A program made the position numbers and the translations under genes. Below the pieces are notes generated by a model. The model did no database searches, was not told where the DNA came from, and was given only the letters and a program-made list of their open reading frames with translations. From positions 1 to 5,557 of the forward strand of contig CAKUKT010000188.1 in NCBI GenBank assembly GCA_934663655.1: a stretch of 5,557 nucleotides of DNA, given 5' to 3'. Position 1 is the first letter of the stretch; each line of letters begins with the position of its first letter. This DNA comes from an uncultured Victivallaceae bacterium (GTDB lineage: Bacteria > Verrucomicrobiota > Lentisphaeria > Victivallales > Victivallaceae). Of the stretch, positions 3,118 through 5,557 are shown piece by piece.

Positions 3118-5442
3118 ATGAAAGAATCTGACACCCGGAACCTCGAATCCAACCCGCCGGACGATTACGATCGTACCGTTGTGCTTCCCGGTTCGCAGCC
3201 CAAACCCCGACCGACTACACCGCCTCATTCTCCGACAGCAACCGGCGCCTCCATCACTCAGTCGGTGGTTCAAAATGGTACAACACTCAAGGCTACCGCC
3301 ACTCAGGTGATCGGGTCTCTCATCGGCAGGAAGCGGCGCAATGTCGATGAAGAACTCGAATCCGACAGCAAAGTCGCCCCCGTCAAACTCGAAATCGACA
3401 GCGAAACCGTTACCGGGCTCGGCGATATCAATTTCAACTACGTGCCGGGGGTGATCTTCGCCGAAGGCGGACAGGGAATCATCGCCAAGGCTTTCGACAA
3501 GTCGCTTACCCGGGAAGTGGCACTTAAATCGCTGCGAGACAACCTTAAAAACGATGAACAGGCACGACGGGAGTTTATCTCCGAAGCGAGAATCACCGCC
3601 ACCCTCGACCATCCCGCCATCGTACCGATCTATTCGCTCAGCAGCGACCGGGAAAACGGTCTCCATCTCGCGATGAAAATGATTCGCGGCAAATCCCTGA
3701 AGTCATATCTCGACAAGGTTTGCGAACGATATCATGCCGGCGGCGCCCATTCCTTCGACGAGGCAAGCTCGATGAACTACCGCATCGATATCTTTCTCCG
3801 CGTCTGCGACGCCATGAGCTACGCTCACGCCCGCGGGGTGCTACATCGTGACCTGAAGCCGGAAAACATCATGATCGGCGATTTCCGCGAAGCCTATATC
3901 ATGGACTGGGGCATCGCCAGATTCACCAATGATGCCGGACAGGTCAATGCCGATTCCTCAAAACGCATCATCGGTACCCCGCGATATCTCGCGCCGGAGG
4001 TGCTGAACAACGGCTCCTGGGATGTGCGTTCGGATATCTACGCGCTCGGACTGATCCTTTTTGAATGCGTAACCCTCAAGGTGGCGTTTCCCGGTGATTC
4101 GGTGAAAACCACCGTGGCAAAAGTCAAATCCCATCAGATGGAGCCGGTCGTTCACCGTTTCGGCAACCGTATTGAACCCGATCTTGCCGCCATCATTCAC
4201 AAAGCGACCGCGTTTCTTCCGGAAAACCGCTACCAGAGCGTCAGCGATCTTGCCGTCGATTTGCGGCGTTATCTGCGCGGCGAGGAGGTTTCCGCCAACC
4301 CGGACAACCTGATCGCCAAGATTCTGCGCTGGAGCAACCGGCACCGGCGGAGCGTCTTTACCGTCGCGCTGCTGATGCTGCTGTGCGGCATGACCATGAC
4401 CGCGGTCAACCTCCAGCACCAGATGACCCGGGCCGAAATCGACCGCAGACATGAAAAAGCGATCAATCTGGCCTATGCCAGCGCACTGCGTACCGCCAAT
4501 CAAATCGATCGCAGCCTCACCCATGTGAGCCACCTGCTGTCACTGCTCGAAGCGAATACGTCGTTTCTGCTTCACGATCCGGTGGCGTCAACCCAGAAAA
4601 CCACCCCACGGTTCTACTCCTCGGCGGATCTGAAGTCCCCGGAGACCCGTCCTCCCGGGACCATTTATTCCGAAGCTCTCCGGGAATACATGGATTTCAA
4701 CGACTTTTCCTACGTGCTTCCTTCCGACATGACGTATGCAGAGGCGGAAAAATATCTGCGACTCCTGCTGCCGGTGCGCGAACAGATGCTTGAAACCGTG
4801 TATGACAGCATTCACGACGTGGTCTTTACCAGCAAGAACCTGACCGAATTACGCCGGCTGGCGGAAAAAGGGGAGTTGCCGGTGCTCTGGGCCTACATCG
4901 GCCTCAGCAACGGCCTCTTCATCAGCATGCCGGGACGGGACGGATTCCCGCCCGGATACGATCCGCGTCTCCGCCCATGGTACGCCGCCGCGCTGCCCGG
5001 CAACGGTGAACCGGTCTGGGGCAAGCCCTACTTCGATGCCGGTACCGGCGGCTTCGGAGTCATCACCTGTTCGATGCTGATCCGGGACTTCTATGGTCAC
5101 GACTACGGAGTGGCTGCGGTGGACGTCTCCTTTTATCATCTGATCAAACTGATGCGGGAATCCAGCGTCCGCAACAGTGAGAGCGTGATCTATCGGGCGC
5201 TGGTGGATTCCGAAGGCAATTACCTCGTCGGCACCGGTCAAGGGATCCCCGACAAAGCCATGGGACGGTCTCCCTTTATCAGAAACGAAAAGATCTGGCG
5301 GGAAATCACCCACAAACGTTACGGCAACATCACCCGCAACGAAGATGGTCGGGATGTGTTGACGATTTATGCTTATATCCCCGGGCTGGACTGGTACTAT
5401 CTGGAGAAGTTCGATCTGCTCCGGCTGCTGGCTCAGAACTGA
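3118..5442 (+). CDS. transmembrane Ser/Thr protein kinase with extracytoplasmic dCache sensor domain
   Basis: This 774-residue receptor kinase should transfer ATP phosphate to Ser/Thr of cytoplasmic targets in response to an external ligand. Residues 1-100 are Ser/Thr/Pro-rich, probably disordered. The kinase domain (about 108-388) has a glycine loop AEGGQG (115-120, first Gly replaced by Ala), VALK with K137, alpha-C E156, HRDLKPEN (243-250, catalytic D245), DWG (263-265) in place of DFG, GTPRYLAPE (286-294), D306 and R371. After the basic stretch NRHRR, one membrane helix spans about 412-430; positive-inside puts the kinase in the cytoplasm. Residues 435-765 form a dCache_1-like sensor with the hallmark GYDPRLRPWY (613-622), PYFDAGTG (637-644) and GVAAVDVS (664-671), plus a membrane-distal module around ALVDSEGNYLVG (694-705). 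No PASTA repeats. The ATG at 3118 was chosen because the promoter lies downstream of the earlier in-frame ATGs; GAGAG at 3104-3108 is a weak ribosome-binding site. The kinase call is secure and the Cache call strong. Confidence 0.93.
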   Translation: MKESDTRNLESNPPDDYDRTVVLPGSQPKPRPTTPPHSPTATGASITQSVVQNGTTLKATATQVIGSLIGRKRRNVDEELESDSKVAPVKLEIDSETVTGLGDINFNYVPGVIFAEGGQGIIAKAFDKSLTREVALKSLRDNLKNDEQARREFISEARITATLDHPAIVPIYSLSSDRENGLHLAMKMIRGKSLKSYLDKVCERYHAGGAHSFDEASSMNYRIDIFLRVCDAMSYAHARGVLHRDLKPENIMIGDFREAYIMDWGIARFTNDAGQVNADSSKRIIGTPRYLAPEVLNNGSWDVRSDIYALGLILFECVTLKVAFPGDSVKTTVAKVKSHQMEPVVHRFGNRIEPDLAAIIHKATAFLPENRYQSVSDLAVDLRRYLRGEEVSANPDNLIAKILRWSNRHRRSVFTVALLMLLCGMTMTAVNLQHQMTRAEIDRRHEKAINLAYASALRTANQIDRSLTHVSHLLSLLEANTSFLLHDPVASTQKTTPRFYSSADLKSPETRPPGTIYSEALREYMDFNDFSYVLPSDMTYAEAEKYLRLLLPVREQMLETVYDSIHDVVFTSKNLTELRRLAEKGELPVLWAYIGLSNGLFISMPGRDGFPPGYDPRLRPWYAAALPGNGEPVWGKPYFDAGTGGFGVITCSMLIRDFYGHDYGVAAVDVSFYHLIKLMRESSVRNSESVIYRALVDSEGNYLVGTGQGIPDKAMGRSPFIRNEKIWREITHKRYGNITRNEDGRDVLTIYAYIPGLDWYYLEKFDLLRLLAQN

Positions 5443-5452
5443 CCGGGAGCGA

Positions 5453-5476
5453 ATCGGGAACTTTGTTCTCCCCGAT
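5453..5476 (+). repeat. hairpin between kinase and downstream gene
   Basis: ATCGGG (5453-5458) pairs with CCCGAT (5471-5476), and AAC (5459-5461) with GTT (5465-5467) across a small bulge. No U-run follows, so it may be a weak or factor-dependent stop, or an mRNA stability element between two co-transcribed genes, rather than a strong terminator. Confidence 0.35.
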
Positions 5477-5506
5477 CATTTCCGTTTGAACCTCTCAACC
5501 AGGGAA

Positions 5507-5511
5507 AGGAG
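5507..5511 (+). promoter_or_regulatory. strong Shine-Dalgarno sequence of the downstream gene
   Basis: AGGAG, within AAAGGAGA, lies 9 bases before the ATG at 5521. It is the best ribosome binding site in the window, much stronger than that of the kinase, which suggests higher translation of the downstream gene. Confidence 0.75.
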
Positions 5512-5520
5512 AACCACAAT

Positions 5521-5557
5521 ATGAAAATCAGTTTATTTTTCACCGCATTGTTCATCG
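5521..5557 (+). CDS. start of an unidentified, probably exported or membrane protein (cut by window edge)
   Basis: Only 12 codons are present: MKISLFFTALFI. A lysine followed by a hydrophobic run is the beginning expected of a signal peptide or membrane anchor, so the product probably leaves the cytoplasm. The start is supported by the strong AGGAG at 5507-5511. It follows the kinase by 78 bases on the same strand, with no clear promoter or terminator between them, so co-transcription is plausible. No family can be named from this fragment. Confidence 0.7.
   Translation, partial: MKISLFFTALFI

Overview
The window looks like chromosomal DNA from a moderately GC-rich bacterium. I infer a member of the PVC group, possibly Lentisphaerota. 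Two things point there. The type IIA topoisomerase pair resembles the ParE/ParC form of Bacteroidota, Chlamydiota and related phyla. The long gene encodes a Ser/Thr kinase with a DWG (not DFG) metal-binding motif and an 'RRYLRGEEVSA...RW.NRHRR' juxtamembrane segment, a style common in planctomycete and lentisphaeral kinases. The taxonomy is inference, not proof.

Left part (1-2510, minus strand): a two-gene operon, parE then parC. The two reading frames overlap by 8 bases. parC runs off the left edge after 163 codons. A good sigma70-type promoter (2406-2434) lies about 100 bases upstream of the parE start, and the leader between them can form two hairpins. Both subunits naturally carry residues at quinolone-contact positions that count as resistance substitutions in E. 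coli gyrase.

Middle (2466-3117, plus strand): a complete tRNA-Thr(UGU) with encoded CCA and its own promoter, then about 530 bases with no convincing protein gene. This stretch holds four short perfect inverted repeats, a strong promoter nearly identical in its conserved blocks to the parE promoter, and a structured leader of about 100 bases with a possible 21-codon leader ORF that ends 2 bases before the kinase start.

Right part (3118-5557, plus strand): a 774-residue transmembrane Ser/Thr protein kinase. The kinase domain is cytoplasmic at the N terminus, followed by one membrane helix and a C-terminal extracytoplasmic double-Cache (dCache_1) sensor. The sensor carries the residue pattern described for amino-acid-binding dCache domains. 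This is the most interesting object in the window: a one-protein receptor that would couple an extracellular small molecule, plausibly an amino acid, to Ser/Thr phosphorylation. After a 78-base gap with a hairpin and a strong Shine-Dalgarno sequence, a second gene starts at 5521 with a signal-peptide-like N terminus and is cut by the window edge. It may be co-transcribed with the kinase.
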